From Rebecca billardiae RCC1528 (lineage: Eukaryota; Haptophyta), in the NCBI GenBank assembly GCA_965240325.2, contig OZ251251.1, forward strand, positions 744,001-808,000: 64,000 nucleotides of DNA. The letters run 5' to 3'. Positions 19,538 through 30,562 of the stretch are shown here, one piece after another (within the stretch, counting starts at the first letter, position 1; each line of letters starts with the position of its first letter). The notes beneath the pieces are model-generated. The model ran no database searches. It worked only from the letters and a program-made list of their open reading frames with translations, and was not told where the DNA came from. Both the position numbers and the translations under genes were made by a program.

Positions 19538-22500
19538 ATGAAGCGCAAGGCGGGGGCGCTGCTGCTCGGCGCGGCGCCAGCGCGCGGCAGCGCGGGCACC
19601 GACGGGCGCGCTGCGCGACGCGCGCGCCCCGCCAAGCCCACGCCGCCGCCGCCGCCGCCGCGCGCGCGCGCCGCCGGCGGCGAGGGCGCGCTCTGGGTCG
19701 AGAAGTGGCGGCCGAGCGCGCGCGCGCAGCTGTGCGTGCACCCGCGCAAGGTGGACGAGCTCGCGGCGTGGCTGAGCGGCGTGCGCGTGGACGTGGAGCT
19801 CGGACTCACCCCGTCCACACGCGTCTGCGTGCTCTCCGGCCCGACGGGCTGCGCCAAGACCGCGACCGCGCGTGTGCTCGCGGCCGAGCTCGGCTTTGAA
19901 CTCGTGCGCTGGTCGCCGCCGCGCTCGCTCGAGGCGCTGGACGGCTCGGGGTACGGCGAGTCGCGGCTGCGCGAGTTTGAGACGTTCATGCGCACCGCCA
20001 CGCGCGTCGGCGGGCTCACGCTGTGCGCGGCGCCCACCGGCGGTGCGGGCGGCGCGCGCGCCGGCGCGGGCGGCACCGCGCCGGCGCCCGCGCCGCCCGC
20101 GCGGCTGCGGCTGTTGCACATCGAGGAGCTGCCGAGCGCGCCGGGCTCGGGCTCGGAGGCGGAGTTTGGGCGGCAGCTCGCCGCCATCCTGCGCGGCGCC
20201 GCGTGCCGCTCGCGCTTCCCGCTGCTCTTCGAGAGCGGCGCGGAGGGCGTGGGCGTGGGCGAGACGCAGTGGCTGCTCGGTGCCTCGTGCTTTGGCGGAG
20301 GCGGCGGCGGCGGCGGCGGGGACGCGGCGGCGGGCGGCGAGGAGGGCGGCGCGGCGGGGCCGCCCGTGCCCGCAGTGCACGTGGCGCTCAACGCGGTCGC
20401 GCCCACCTTCCTCGCCAAGGCGCTGCGCCGCGTGCTCGAGCTGGAGCAGCCGCGGCCGCAGCCGCAGCCGCGGCCGCATGCGCACGCACAAGCGCAGCCG
20501 CAGCGCGCGCCGGACGAGCGCGCAGCGGGCGGCGGCGGCGGCGGCGGCGGCGCAGCCAGTGCCGCGTCCGCGGCGGCCGCGGCGTGCGCGGCGGCGTGCG
20601 CCTCCGCGGACGGCTGTGTCGACGCGCTGGTGGACGGGTGCGCGGGGGACGTGCGGCAGGCGGTCGGAGCGCTGCAGCTTCACTGCGTCGCGGCGGCGGC
20701 GAGCGCGAGCGCCGCGGCGTCCGGTGTGGCCGGGGGCGGCGCGGCGGCGGCGCGCGCCGGCGGCAAGGCCGGCGCTGGCGGCAAGGGCAGCGCGGCCGCA
20801 CGGCGTCGTGCGGGCGGCGGCGCGCGGCCGACGCAGCCGAGCGCTCACGGCTCGCTGACGCCCGCGGCGGCCTCGGCGACCTCCAACCCGTCCGCCGCGT
20901 CGGCCGCGTCGGCCGGCTGGCCGGCGGGCGGCGCGCACCGCGCCGTGCTCGGCGTGGGCAGCAAGGACCAGTTCGTCGGACTCTTCCAGACGCTCGGGCG
21001 CATCCTGCACCGCAAGCTCGGCGCACACGCCAGCAAGGCGGCCGGCGGCGGCGCGCCGGGCGGCGCGCCCGGCGGCGCCGGGGCCGCCGCCGCCGCTGCC
21101 GCGCGCGCCGAGGATGAGTGGACCCGTGTCGGGCTGTCGCCGCGCCGCGGCGCGAGCGATGCCGACGCCGGCGCCGCCGACGCCGGCGCCGCGCTCGACG
21201 CGGCGTCCGAGCCCGCGCGCGCGCCGGGCCCCGACGAGGCCGGCGGCGCGCCGCCGCCGCAGCCCGCCGCGGCGCGCCGCCGCCGGCTGGGCGCACGGTG
21301 CGCGCTGCTGGCGCACTGCCCGGAGGAGGAGCTGCAACTGTCGACGGTTGGGGCGGGCGCGCTGCTGCCCTTCCTGCAGCAGAACTACCCGCCGTACTTC
21401 TCGCGCATCGAGGACGTCGCACACGCGGCGGGCGCGCTCAGCGAGGCGGCGCTGCTCGCCTCGCCCGCGGTGCCGCAGTGGGCGGAGGCGCTCGAGCCAG
21501 CCGCCGCCTCGCTCGCGGCGCGCGCGCTGATGGCTTACAACAGCGCGCCCGCGGCGAATAAGTGGCAGGTGCGGCGTGCGCGCGCGCCGCGCGTGCGTGC
21601 GCCGCCGGCACTCCGCCGCGGGCGCGCGCGTGCCGCCCTGGGCTGCTGCGGCTGCCGCCGCTGCTGCTGCTGCTGCTGCCCCTGCTGCTGCTGCTGTGCT
21701 GCTGCGGCTGCGGCTGCCCCTGCCCCTGCTGCTGCTGCTGCTGCTGCGCCGAGCCGGCCGCTGCGGCGCGCGCCGGGGCGGAGGCGGAGGCGGCGGTGGC
21801 GCTTGGCCGGCATGGCAGCCGCTGCGGCGCGGCACAGCAGCTGAGCACCACCGCGCCGCCCGCCCCCTCGCCGCGCGGCCGCGCGCAGGCGGTGCGCAGG
21901 CCTGAGCTCTTCGCTACCGAGGGCCGCGCGCGCGCGCGGCTTGCCGAGCTCAGGGCGGCGGCGCGCGGCGCGGGCGCGGCCGGGTGCGCGCGCGGAGCGG
22001 ACTGCGCGCGCGCGCCCTTGTTCGCTCGTGCGTGTGTGTGCGCGTGTGCTGTGCCGCGCGTACGCCCCCGCGCGCCGCGCGTGCCGCGCGCGCCGACGCA
22101 GCACCGCCGCCTCACCAGACCCGCCGCCCGCCCGCCCGCCCGCCTGCTCGGCGCGCGCGCCGAGCGCGCCGCGCCCTCGCCGCCCCCGCGCGTGGCGTGC
22201 GCGCGCGGTGCAGGCTTGGGCAGTGCAGCAGCGCGCGGCTGCTCGGTGTCGAGCTCGGCGGCCACCTGCCCCTGCTGCAGGCGCGCGCCGCCGAGCGCGC
22301 GGCCGCCGCGGCGAGGCCGGGTGGCGCCGCGGGCGGCGCGGCGGCGCGGAGCGCCCTCGGCGCGGCCGCGCAGGGCGTGGCGCCTCCGCCGCCGAGGCCG
22401 GCTCCGGTGGGCGCTGGCGCGTGGGCTCCGCCGCCGCACGCGCCGCCGGGCGGCGCGCCGGCAGGCACGGCGTACCCTGCGCTGCACGGTGGCGGGTGTG

Positions 22501-23180
22501 GCGGCTCCGCCGGCGGCTATGGCGGCAGCCATGCTCGGCCGGCCGCGGCGGCCGGCGCTGGCTGGGGCGGTGGCGGCGCGGCCGCAGCGGCGCGCGGCGC
22601 GGGTGGCCCCGGCTGTGGCCCCGGCGCCCGCTGCGCCCACGGCCATCACGGCGGCGGGTGTGCTGCTGGCCCCGTGCCCTGGCCGCCGCCGCCGCCGCCG
22701 CCCGGAGCCGGCGGCCCCGCGGCCATGGGCGCAGCGGGCTGTGTCGGCCGGGCGCCGCCCCAGTGGCAGCCGCAGCAGCAGCGGCAGCAGCAGCCGCAGC
22801 CGCAGCAGCAGGGGTGGGGGCAGCAGCAGCAGCAGCAGCAGCGGCCGCATGGCGGCGGCCACCCCGCAGCCAGCCAGCACTGGCAGGGCGCGCGCCCCGC
22901 GCCTCTCCACGCGGGCGCAGTGCCTGCGCCGTGGCCGCCGCCCACGCCGGGCGCGATGGGTCCGGGCGCGGCGCCCCACTGGGCCGGCGCCGCGCCCGCG
23001 TGGGGCGGCGGCAGCGCGGGCCCAGCCCGCCCGGGCGGCGGCGCTTTGGCTGTGGCGGGCGCGGCGCCCGCGGCTGGATGCGCCCCGGGTGGTGGCACTG
23101 GGACTGGCGGCGGCGATGGCCGGGGCGGCGCTGGTGCCGGGGCCGGTGGCGACGAGATCGAGGAGGCGGACGACTTCTGA
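19538..23180 (+). CDS. RAD17 checkpoint clamp loader
   Basis: AAA+ protein that with RFC2-5 loads the 9-1-1 clamp at damaged DNA in the nucleus. Exons 19538-21568, 21889-21983 and 22214-23180 join in phase to 1030 residues (human about 680). WVEKWRP and VHPRKVDELAAWL match the RAD17 N-terminus; Walker A is GPTGCAKTA. LLHIEELPS stands for the Walker B strand, and NAVAPTFLAKALRR and DGCAGDVRQAVGALQ are sensor and lid blocks. SKDQFVGLFQTLGRILHRK, LLPFLQQNYPPYFSRIEDV and ARALMAYNS follow RAD17 order. Exon 2 opens AVRRPELFATEG; exon 3 has LLGVELGGHLPLLQA, then a long Gly/Pro/Gln/Trp-rich tail ending DEIEEADDF, resembling the acidic C-terminus of RAD17. Low-complexity insertions account for the extra length. 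Confidence 0.88.
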
Positions 23181-23398
23181 GACGGCGGGGGGCTCAGCAG
23201 CAGTCCTGGGCGGGGCCAGCCATTCGCGTCGTCACATGTTCACGAATCACGCCAGTCGGTCTGTTAGACTTAGTCGGGTCGGTACCTAACTGCTAACAGG
23301 GACGCCCGACCCGGACCTCCGGATCCACAGCAGACCGGACACAGCGGGACACAGCACGCCTCCACACAGCGCCGGTCGAGCCCGGCAAATCTCGCAGC
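23181..23398. other. Spacer between RAD17 and acyltransferase genes
   Basis: 218 bp between two plus-strand genes. It holds the RAD17 3' end and the promoter of the next gene. No element is definite. Confidence 0.4.
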
Positions 23399-25228
23399 AT
23401 GGCGACGCTCGACCCGATGGCGCGGACGATGCACGCGCTCGGCGCGGTGGACCCGCGGTACGAGTCGACGGTGATCGGCGTGGCGCACCTGGACGCGCCG
23501 GTTGAGCTGGACGCGCTGCGCGAGCGCGCCGAGCGCGAGCTGCTGCGCTTCTGGCCGTTTCGCTCCGTCGTCGACGGCGGCGGCGGCGGCTCGGCGCCGC
23601 GCTGGCGCGAGCTCGTGGAGGTGGACGTGGCGAGCCACGTGGTCGCGCGCGAGCTGCCCTCATTCGACGCGCTCGACGAGTACATCGGGCGCGCCCTCGG
23701 CATGCCCTGGGACTGGAGCGCGCCGCTGTGGCGGATGGAGCTCATCACGTTTGCGGCCAGCGGCGCCGGCGGCGGCGGCGGCGGCGGCGCGTCGGGCGCT
23801 GGGCCGGGCGTGCCCGCCGCCGTGGTGCTCGTGCGCATGAACCACGTCCTCGCCGACGGCGTGAGCATGCTCAAGATCTTCTGCTGCACCTTCGACGGCG
23901 GCGCCGCCAACGCGCGCGACCCGCCGCCGCGCCGCCGCCGGAGGGCGGCGGGCCAGGGCCGCGGGCGTCACGAGCCCGAGATCGCGGCGGCGGTGCGCGG
24001 TGTGCCGCGCCCGCTGCGCTGGGCGTGCGCGTGGGCGCTCGCCGCCGCGCGCCGGCTGTGCGTCTTCGCCAACGGCCTGGCCTACGGCCTGCTGCTGCCC
24101 CTGCTCCCAGCGGACACGCCGAGCGCCCTCAAGCTGCGCGGCTGCCGGCCGGGCGGCGCGGCGGCGGGCGGCGGCGGCGGCGGCGGCGGCGCGGCGGCGG
24201 CGGGCGGGCTCTCCGCGCGGCGCGTCGTGGCGCACGGCGCGCCGATGCCACTGCGCCACGCGCTCGAGGTGAAGGACGCGTTCGGCTGCACGCTCAACGA
24301 CGTGCTCGCAGCGCTCGTCACGGGCGCGGTGCGCCGCCACCTGATCTCGCACGGCCAGATCGCGATCTCACGCGCCGAGATCGCGGGCTCGCCGTGCGAG
24401 GGTGGCGCTGGCGAGGCGGCGGCGGCGGCGGCAGCGGGCGCCCCCGGCGGCGTCGGCGCCCACCCGACGGCCGCGCATGCCCAGCGCGCCGGGCCGCGCC
24501 GCGGGATTGCATCTGGGCCGCTCGCACCCTCCGGGGAGATCGCATCTCGCGAGCAGATTGCATCTCGCGAGCAGCGCGTGCGCGTGCGCGCGCTCTTCCC
24601 GTACAACCGGCGCCCGGACGGCTCGGACGCGCTGGCCGCGCTGGGCAACGAGTGGGCGATGCTCAACCTGGCGCTCCCCGTCGGCCTCGGCGGCGGCGCC
24701 GCCGCCAGATTGCGCGAGATCGCGCGGCGCACCGCCGAGATGAAGATCTCCCCGGAGGCGGCGGTGGCGCTGCGGCTGAATCACCTCGGGCTGTGCGCGC
24801 TCCCGCGCGCCGCCTTCGCCGCGGCCACCTTCGACGTGATGGACAAGATGACGCTGCTGCTGAGCAACGTGGCCGGCCCGGCACAGCCGCTCGCCCTCCT
24901 CGGCGCGCGCGCCTCCCGCCTCTCCTTCTTCGCCACCGCGCTCGTCGGGCTCGCCGTGGACGTACTCTCGTATGACGAAACGCTCTGGCCGACACTCGTT
25001 GCCGACCCGGCTGTGCTGCCGGACGACGGCGCGGCGGCGGCGGCGCTGCTCGAGGGGCTGCACGCCGAGCTGGACGCGCTGCGCAGGGCGGTGGCGGCCG
25101 GCGCGGCCGACGAGCCGCTGCCGCCCGACTGGCGCGCGTGGCGCCGGCTCGGCGCCGTGCTCGCGCTCGGCGGCGCCGCGGGCCTCCTGGCGACGCGCGC
25201 GCTCGCGGCGGTGCGCGGCGCGCGCTGA
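23399..25228 (+). CDS. WSD-type wax ester synthase / diacylglycerol acyltransferase
   Basis: Single-exon gene, 609 residues. Member of the bifunctional wax ester synthase/DGAT family, which transfers fatty acyl groups from acyl-CoA to long-chain alcohols or diacylglycerol, probably at ER or lipid-droplet membranes. The N-terminus (LDPMARTMHALG) resembles the WSD start. The catalytic HHxxxDG site reads NHVLADG: the second His, the general base, is kept and the first is Asn. Downstream, FGCTLNDVLAALVTGAVRR matches the conserved N-D-V block, and MTLLLSNVAGP, LSFF and VDVLSYDE match the C-terminal WSD region. The C-terminus carries a hydrophobic segment (LGAVLALGGAAGLLATRAL) that could anchor it. 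About 75 residues between roughly 24350 and 24575, with a repeated IASREQ, interrupt the fold. Substrate is not predictable. Confidence 0.83.
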   Translation: MATLDPMARTMHALGAVDPRYESTVIGVAHLDAPVELDALRERAERELLRFWPFRSVVDGGGGGSAPRWRELVEVDVASHVVARELPSFDALDEYIGRALGMPWDWSAPLWRMELITFAASGAGGGGGGGASGAGPGVPAAVVLVRMNHVLADGVSMLKIFCCTFDGGAANARDPPPRRRRRAAGQGRGRHEPEIAAAVRGVPRPLRWACAWALAAARRLCVFANGLAYGLLLPLLPADTPSALKLRGCRPGGAAAGGGGGGGGAAAAGGLSARRVVAHGAPMPLRHALEVKDAFGCTLNDVLAALVTGAVRRHLISHGQIAISRAEIAGSPCEGGAGEAAAAAAAGAPGGVGAHPTAAHAQRAGPRRGIASGPLAPSGEIASREQIASREQRVRVRALFPYNRRPDGSDALAALGNEWAMLNLALPVGLGGGAAARLREIARRTAEMKISPEAAVALRLNHLGLCALPRAAFAAATFDVMDKMTLLLSNVAGPAQPLALLGARASRLSFFATALVGLAVDVLSYDETLWPTLVADPAVLPDDGAAAAALLEGLHAELDALRRAVAAGAADEPLPPDWRAWRRLGAVLALGGAAGLLATRALAAVRGAR

Positions 25229-25709
25229 CGACGGTGAGCCGTGCTAGAGGCCTGCCCGTGAGGCTGCAGCCTGAGCAGGGCTTCCGCGCGGGCGGTCCGG
25301 TTAAGGAAGACGCTGCATATCGATCGGCGCGGCCGAGTGGTAACGAGCGCGTCGTCCGGAGCGCCGACTGCACTGCGGCCAGAGCTCGGTGAGGGCACGG
25401 CTGCTGCTGGCGGCCTGGCAGCGGGCGCTGGCCGCGCTGGTGGCAGCGTCAGTGCTCTGTGCTGGCCGGCCACCATCATCATCAATCAGTCTACTACTTA
25501 CTCTCAGTCAGCAGCAGCAGTGCATATACGCGCAGTGTCGTCAATATGACTATCAGTGCGCATACGTCCGCGTCACGATTCTTGACATCGTCCACGCAAG
25601 CCTGATGCATCAGACTGCTGTGCGACGTACTACACAACCCGGCGGCGCGGGCGGTGCTCAGCGGGCGCCGCACTCGGTCGGCACTGCGTGCGGCCTGCGC
25701 GATACCGGG
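25229..25709. other. Convergent intergenic region
   Basis: 3' flanks of the acyltransferase gene (+) and the tRNA methyltransferase gene (-). No gene or structured element recognised. Confidence 0.45.
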
Positions 25710-26885
25710 CTAAACCTCCGCAGCCGTCGCGGGGCCCAGCGAGGCGTTGGGCGGGCGCAGCGCGAAGAGGAGGTAGCCCGTGTGCCCGCGCTGCTCGCCG
25801 CCCGCGCGCACGCTCGCCGTGCGCCCGCCGCGAGCCGCCAGCGCCGGCCCGCCCCTCGCGCGCTGCGCCGCGCGCAGCGCCGCCATCGGGTCAGCAATGG
25901 CTTCCGCCGCGGCGGCGGCGGCGGGCGCCTCCGGCGGCGGCGACGGCGCGGCCGCCGGGCCGGGGCGCGCGCGCTTCTGCCCGCGGGCGGCGCCACCCTC
26001 CGCGCCGCGCGAGTCGCCGCGCGCAAAGTCCGGCTGCGCGTCGCGGACGACCGGCAGCAGCCGCACCAGCCCCTCGACGACCGTTACGTTTGTGTAACGG
26101 CCTTTGCTCAGCGCGGCGGCCGTCTTCTGCACCTGCTCGATGCACGGCGAGAAGGTACACAGCCGGCCGCCGGGGCGGAGCACGGCGGAGATCGCGCGCA
26201 CGGCACGCCACGGCGCGGGCAGGTCGAGGATCACCGCGTCCACGCACGCGTCCGTCCGGCCGCCGCCATCGCTCCGGCCGCCGCCGCCGCCGCCGCCGCC
26301 GCTCGGGCCGCCACCGTCGGCGGCGGCGTCGGCGGCGGCGCCGCCGCCGAGCGCGGGCACGGCGGCGTGGAAGTCGAAGCCGTCGTCGCACACGTCGCCG
26401 TACGTGACGGTGCACAGCGCGCCCAGCCCGTTCGCCGCGAACTCCTCCCGCGCGAGCGCGCACCGGCGCTCGTTGAACTCGAACGTGTACAGGTGGCCGC
26501 TCGGCGCGACCGTGCGCATGATGGCGGTGGAGAGGGCGCCCGAGCCGGTGCCCGCCTCGATGACGGTCGAGCCGGGGCGGAGGTGGAGACGGGCGATGAT
26601 CGTGGACACGTCCGCCACGTACAGCACCTGCGTGCGGTGCGGCAGCGCCAGGCTCCACAGCTCGGGCGTGGGCGCGAGCAGCGTGACCGCGCCGCCGCCT
26701 CGGCCGCTCGGCCGCACGGCGGAGCCAAACGCGAGGCCGAGCATGGCGGCGTGCGCGAAGGCGCCAAGCTCGATGCTCAACGTCTCGCCGGCGCGCACGC
26801 GCAGCGGCGTGAGCCGCTCGCCCGAGTCGACGATCACGAGGTCGCCCTCGCTGATCGGCCGCGCGAGCAGCTGCGCGTCGTCCAT
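25710..26885 (-). CDS. tRNA (adenine-58-N1) methyltransferase catalytic subunit TRM61/TRMT61A
   Basis: Catalytic subunit of the TRM6-TRM61 enzyme that makes m1A58 in tRNA, in nucleus or cytosol. Single exon, 391 residues. The ATG at 26885 gives ISEGDLVIV, like the TRMT61A KEGD start. Then come PTPELWSLALPHRTQVLY (a family signature), the SAM-binding motif I EAGTGSGALSTAIMRTVAP, GHLYTFEF, motif IV LDLPAPW, and FSPCIEQVQKT, all in TRMT61A order; the end has GYLLFAL. Insertions are low complexity: Gly/Ala residues before DACVDAVILDLP and an Ala/Pro/Arg-rich stretch before the last strand. A more upstream in-frame ATG (26996) would add an unconserved leader. The partner TRM6 is not in this window. 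Confidence 0.92.
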   Translation of the reverse strand: MDDAQLLARPISEGDLVIVDSGERLTPLRVRAGETLSIELGAFAHAAMLGLAFGSAVRPSGRGGGAVTLLAPTPELWSLALPHRTQVLYVADVSTIIARLHLRPGSTVIEAGTGSGALSTAIMRTVAPSGHLYTFEFNERRCALAREEFAANGLGALCTVTYGDVCDDGFDFHAAVPALGGGAAADAAADGGGPSGGGGGGGGRSDGGGRTDACVDAVILDLPAPWRAVRAISAVLRPGGRLCTFSPCIEQVQKTAAALSKGRYTNVTVVEGLVRLLPVVRDAQPDFARGDSRGAEGGAARGQKRARPGPAAAPSPPPEAPAAAAAAEAIADPMAALRAAQRARGGPALAARGGRTASVRAGGEQRGHTGYLLFALRPPNASLGPATAAEV

Positions 26886-27783
26886 CGTGGGCACGTGATC
26901 GTCCGGCCGAGCGTTGCCACCGTCGTCACAAGGCCACAAGGGTGGTGAAAAAAGAAAAAAGCGCAGATGCTCAAAATAATGCAAGATTTCCGACAACGAC
27001 GAACGAAATCAGAATAAAAGCGAGAGGCTCCCGGACCGCACCGGCGGGCGCGTTGCCGCGTTCGGTGATCCACCAGCGGTGAGCTATTGGTAGATCTGAC
27101 TACCTTCTAGCGTAGGTGTAAACAAGAATGCAAGTGCCACGTGTCGTGACGATGGCGGCATCAGCAACATCGCCGCCAAGGCAGGCGAACACAGGCTGGC
27201 GCGGTGCAAGCGCTTTGCTGTTCGCATTATACTAGCGCGTCGTCACGAGACACGACGCGGTCGACGAAGGGCGTAGTCGGTCGGCACAGTGGCTCGCGAA
27301 ATCGGCCGATATGATGCGGGCGGAGTAGGCACCATGCAGGAGGCGTGTACACGCTTGCTTGCATGCGAATCGTGCGCGCGCGTGCCGGGACGCGGCCACT
27401 CACTTGGTAGTCAGTCGTGGTGTGCAACATGGTGGGAGGGTTGTTGGCAGCAGTCGGGGGCGGTACAGGCGCGCCAGCAAGCTGCCACCAGGCAGAGCGT
27501 CGTCGATGAATTCCGACGACGACGGCGCGAATACTACTAGTACGTGTGCTGTTGGACTTGAAACCAGCTGCCCACGTCGAAAGGCAATAACGACGCGCGC
27601 GGGGTGAGGGCATATGCAGGCCGGGGTTGTTGAAGGAAGGGGGAGTCGAATGAGCTGCCACGCCATGGGCGAACCGCGCGCGTGACAGCGCAGGCGCGGC
27701 GCGTGGCGCACGCGTGCGTCGCACTCAGCACTCGTGGAATGCGTCAAGCGGAGGCGCGTCTGGCGCGCGAGCCGCCGGCGCCG
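26886..27783. other. Intergenic, upstream of TRM61
   Basis: About 900 bp between two minus-strand genes. The part next to TRM61 (26940-27020) is locally AT-rich, with TTCTTTTTTC on the coding strand, and is the likely promoter. The rest shows no supported coding or RNA feature; a D-arm-like string near 27075 does not extend to a tRNA. Confidence 0.45.
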
Positions 27784-30562
27784 TCACAGCCCGAAAGCCC
27801 GGTGCGCGCTTGCAGCCGCGGCAGCACGCGCGAGCCCGCCGGCGCCGGGCTGCTCGTCCTCGTCCTCGTGCAGCGGGATCAGGGATGGCATCTCGTCCTC
27901 CTCGGAGTCTTCGGCGGCGTACTCCTCGTAGTACTCGCCGCAATATTCGCCCAGCAGTGCGGCGGGCATGCCCAGCCCGTCCGCGAGCGCGTGCGCGTGC
28001 GCGTGCGCAACGCTCCCGTGCTGGTCGGCCCAGTGGGGGGTGCCAGTCTCGTCAATGTAGCAGTGCGCGGCGCCGGCGGTGGGCGCGGCGGGCAGCGGCG
28101 GGCGCGGGAGAGAGGGCTGCGGCCGCTGCTCGCGCGTGGGCCAGCCGCCGAGACCGCTGCTGCCCTGACGCGCCGCCCGCGCCGCGTGCTGCTGCTGAGA
28201 CTGCTGCTCCGCCGCCGCCACCGCCGCAATCGCCAGCGCGACCGGCTCATCGTCCTCCTCAGCGGCGGCAGCAGCAGCGTCGTCCTCCTCCATCGTCAGG
28301 CCGCCCGAGTCGTCGCGCCCGTGCAGCTCGTCCGAGGACACGCCGTCACACGCGATGTCGACCAGCCCGCTGCCGCCCACCGGCGTGCTGTACGTCTCGC
28401 GCCGCTGCTGCTGCTGCTGCGCGGCACGCTGGGGTGGCGCCCAGCGGGACATGGGCATCTTGCGCGCCGACTTGGCGGTGGGCGCGGCCGGCGCAGAGCT
28501 GCACTGGCGGGCGGCGAGCGCGGCCGTGGGCGGCGGCGGCGGCGGCGAGGACAGACGCGCGCGCTGGGCGTCTGCCGACGGGCCAGCCATGGCGGCGTCG
28601 CGGCGCACGCCGCCGCCACCAGCAGCAAAGGGCTGCTGCTGCGGCTGCGGCAGCGGCTGCGGCGTGCGCAGGCTGAATGGCTCGAGCTTGGGCGGCGCGT
28701 GCGCGCCCTGGGCGGTGCGCGGCGGCGGCGTCGGCGGCAGTGCCGCCGGCTCGTCCGCCACCCAGAGCCAACGCCCGCCAGCGCCGGTGGCAGGGGAAGC
28801 GCCGTGGCGCCCGGCAGCACCGTCGGCGTCGCCCACGCAGCCGGGCACGTCATCATCTTCGTACTCCTCGCCGCCGCCTGGGCCGCCGCCGAGGTACGCG
28901 CCGCTGCCGCCGCTGCCGCCACTGCCGCCGCCGCCGCCGCAGCCGCCGCTGCCGTCGTCGCCGTCAAAGAGACGGTTCGCAGCGGCGTTGAGGTCGAAGT
29001 GGCACGCCTTGAGCACGCGGTACGCGACCTCGCGCGGCACGCCCGTCAGCTCCTGCAGCTGCGCCGCCTGGTCCTGCGCCACCAGCTTCACCACGGGGCG
29101 TTGCTGCTGCTGCTGCTGCTGCGGCTGATGCGCGCCCAGCAGGCACGCGGCCACGGCGGCCGGCGGCGCGTGCCACTGCGCGCCGGCGCCTGCGCCGGGC
29201 TCGAGCGGGCGGATAACGCTGCCGTCGGCGGTGGCGGGGTCGGATACGGTCGCAGGCGAAGCGCCCGCGCTCGTCACCGGCACGCGCGGGCGGGGTGGCG
29301 ACCGGGAGGCGGCGTTCGTTAGCGCCGCCGTCTTGCGCGGCGCCCAGGTGACGGAGTGGCACGCTGGGCGGAGCGGCGGGCCGACTGCTGCGGCCGGTGG
29401 CGGCGGCGGCGGCGGCGGTGGCGCTCCGCGGCACGCCGCCCACAGGGCGGCTTGCATGTCGGCTTGGAAGTCGTCGTCGCCGCCGCCGCCGAGCATCGAG
29501 GACGGCCGTTCGACCCCGTCGACGGGCACGCACGCCGCTGCCTGCGCGCTCAGCCGCGCCCGCACGCTCAGGTCTCCCGGAGGGGGCGGCGCCGGCTGCG
29601 AGCGCGCTGCCACGTGCGCCGCTCGCGATGCCTCGGCTGCGCGCGCAGCCGCCGCGCCGCCGGTCTGCGCCCGCTCCGCCTCCGGCGCGAGGTTTGGGGC
29701 AAGGAGCTCGGCCGTGCGCGCGCCGTCGCCATCCTCGCACCGCGCCACCGCACGCTCGATGACGCTGTACTCACCGCCGGGCGGCACGGGTGCTGCTGCC
29801 AAGGCGGCGGCACGCGTGCGCGCCGCTGGCTCGAGCGCGGCGGCGCGTGGCGGCAGCGGTGTCTTGGTGAGTCCGCCGCCCGCGGCGGCGTGCTTGCTTG
29901 TGGAGCCGTGGTTGCGCGCGTCCTCCGGCCTCTTCTCGAGGAACGAGTGCAGCGCCGCGTCCCCCAGCGCGAGCTGCAGCGGCGTGACGCCCTTTGCATC
30001 CGGCACGACCGGGGACGCGTGCGCGCGCACCAGCGTGCTCACGACTTGGTCTGCCTTCTCGTGGCGCCCGTAGTTGCGGACGCAGCAGAAGAGCGGGGTC
30101 TCGCCGGTGCGCAGGTCGCGCAGGTTCACGTTCGCGCCCTTCTGCACGAGCAGCTCCACCGCGTGCAGCTGGCCGGCGGCCGCCGCGTCGTGCAGCGGCG
30201 TGCGCGCGCGCCCGGAGCTGTCGCCGTAGCCGCCGTACGCGTCCGCGCCCTGCTGATTTGGGCACGGGGCAGTGGGGCGCGGGGGGCGGACGGGGGGCCG
30301 GGGTAAGGTGTGCGCGCGCACCGTGGGCGCGGGCGCCCGACGTGGCGATGCAGAGCAGCAGGGTGACATCATGCTGATGAGTGCGCGGGCGGAATGTTGT
30401 CGCTGTCGCGCGCACGCGGCGCGGCGTCTGGCTGCCCCACTGGGCGAAGAGACGCACCGTGTTCAGCAGGAGGCTGAGGCGCTCGATGTCGCCCTCGCGC
30501 GCCGCGAGCGCCAGCTCGTCGTTGCGCGCGAGCTTCGCATCCCTCGACTCGCGGGCGCTCAT
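27784..30562 (-). CDS. Ankyrin-repeat protein with UBA-like domain
   Basis: Exon 1 is 30562-30458 (35 codons) and exon 2 30252-27784, phase 0, 857 residues. The splice rebuilds an ankyrin repeat: NDELALAAREGDIERLSLLLNT joined to QGADAYGGYGD. Two further repeats follow (RTPLHDAAAAGQLHAVELL with GANVNLRD; GETPLFCCVRNYG with VTPLQLALGD). Around residues 425-465, LQELTGVPREVAYRVLKAC and FDLNAAANRLFDG look like a UBA domain, implying ubiquitin binding. The remainder is disordered, with Gln and Gly runs and an acidic C-terminus (EEYAAEDSEEDE). No enzymatic domain is visible. A scaffold or ubiquitin adaptor is the best inference; no specific orthologue is recognised. Confidence 0.75.

Noticed and set aside
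27060-27120. Possible tRNA (D-arm-like string near 27075)
   Set aside because: No matching acceptor stem, anticodon arm or T-arm could be formed.
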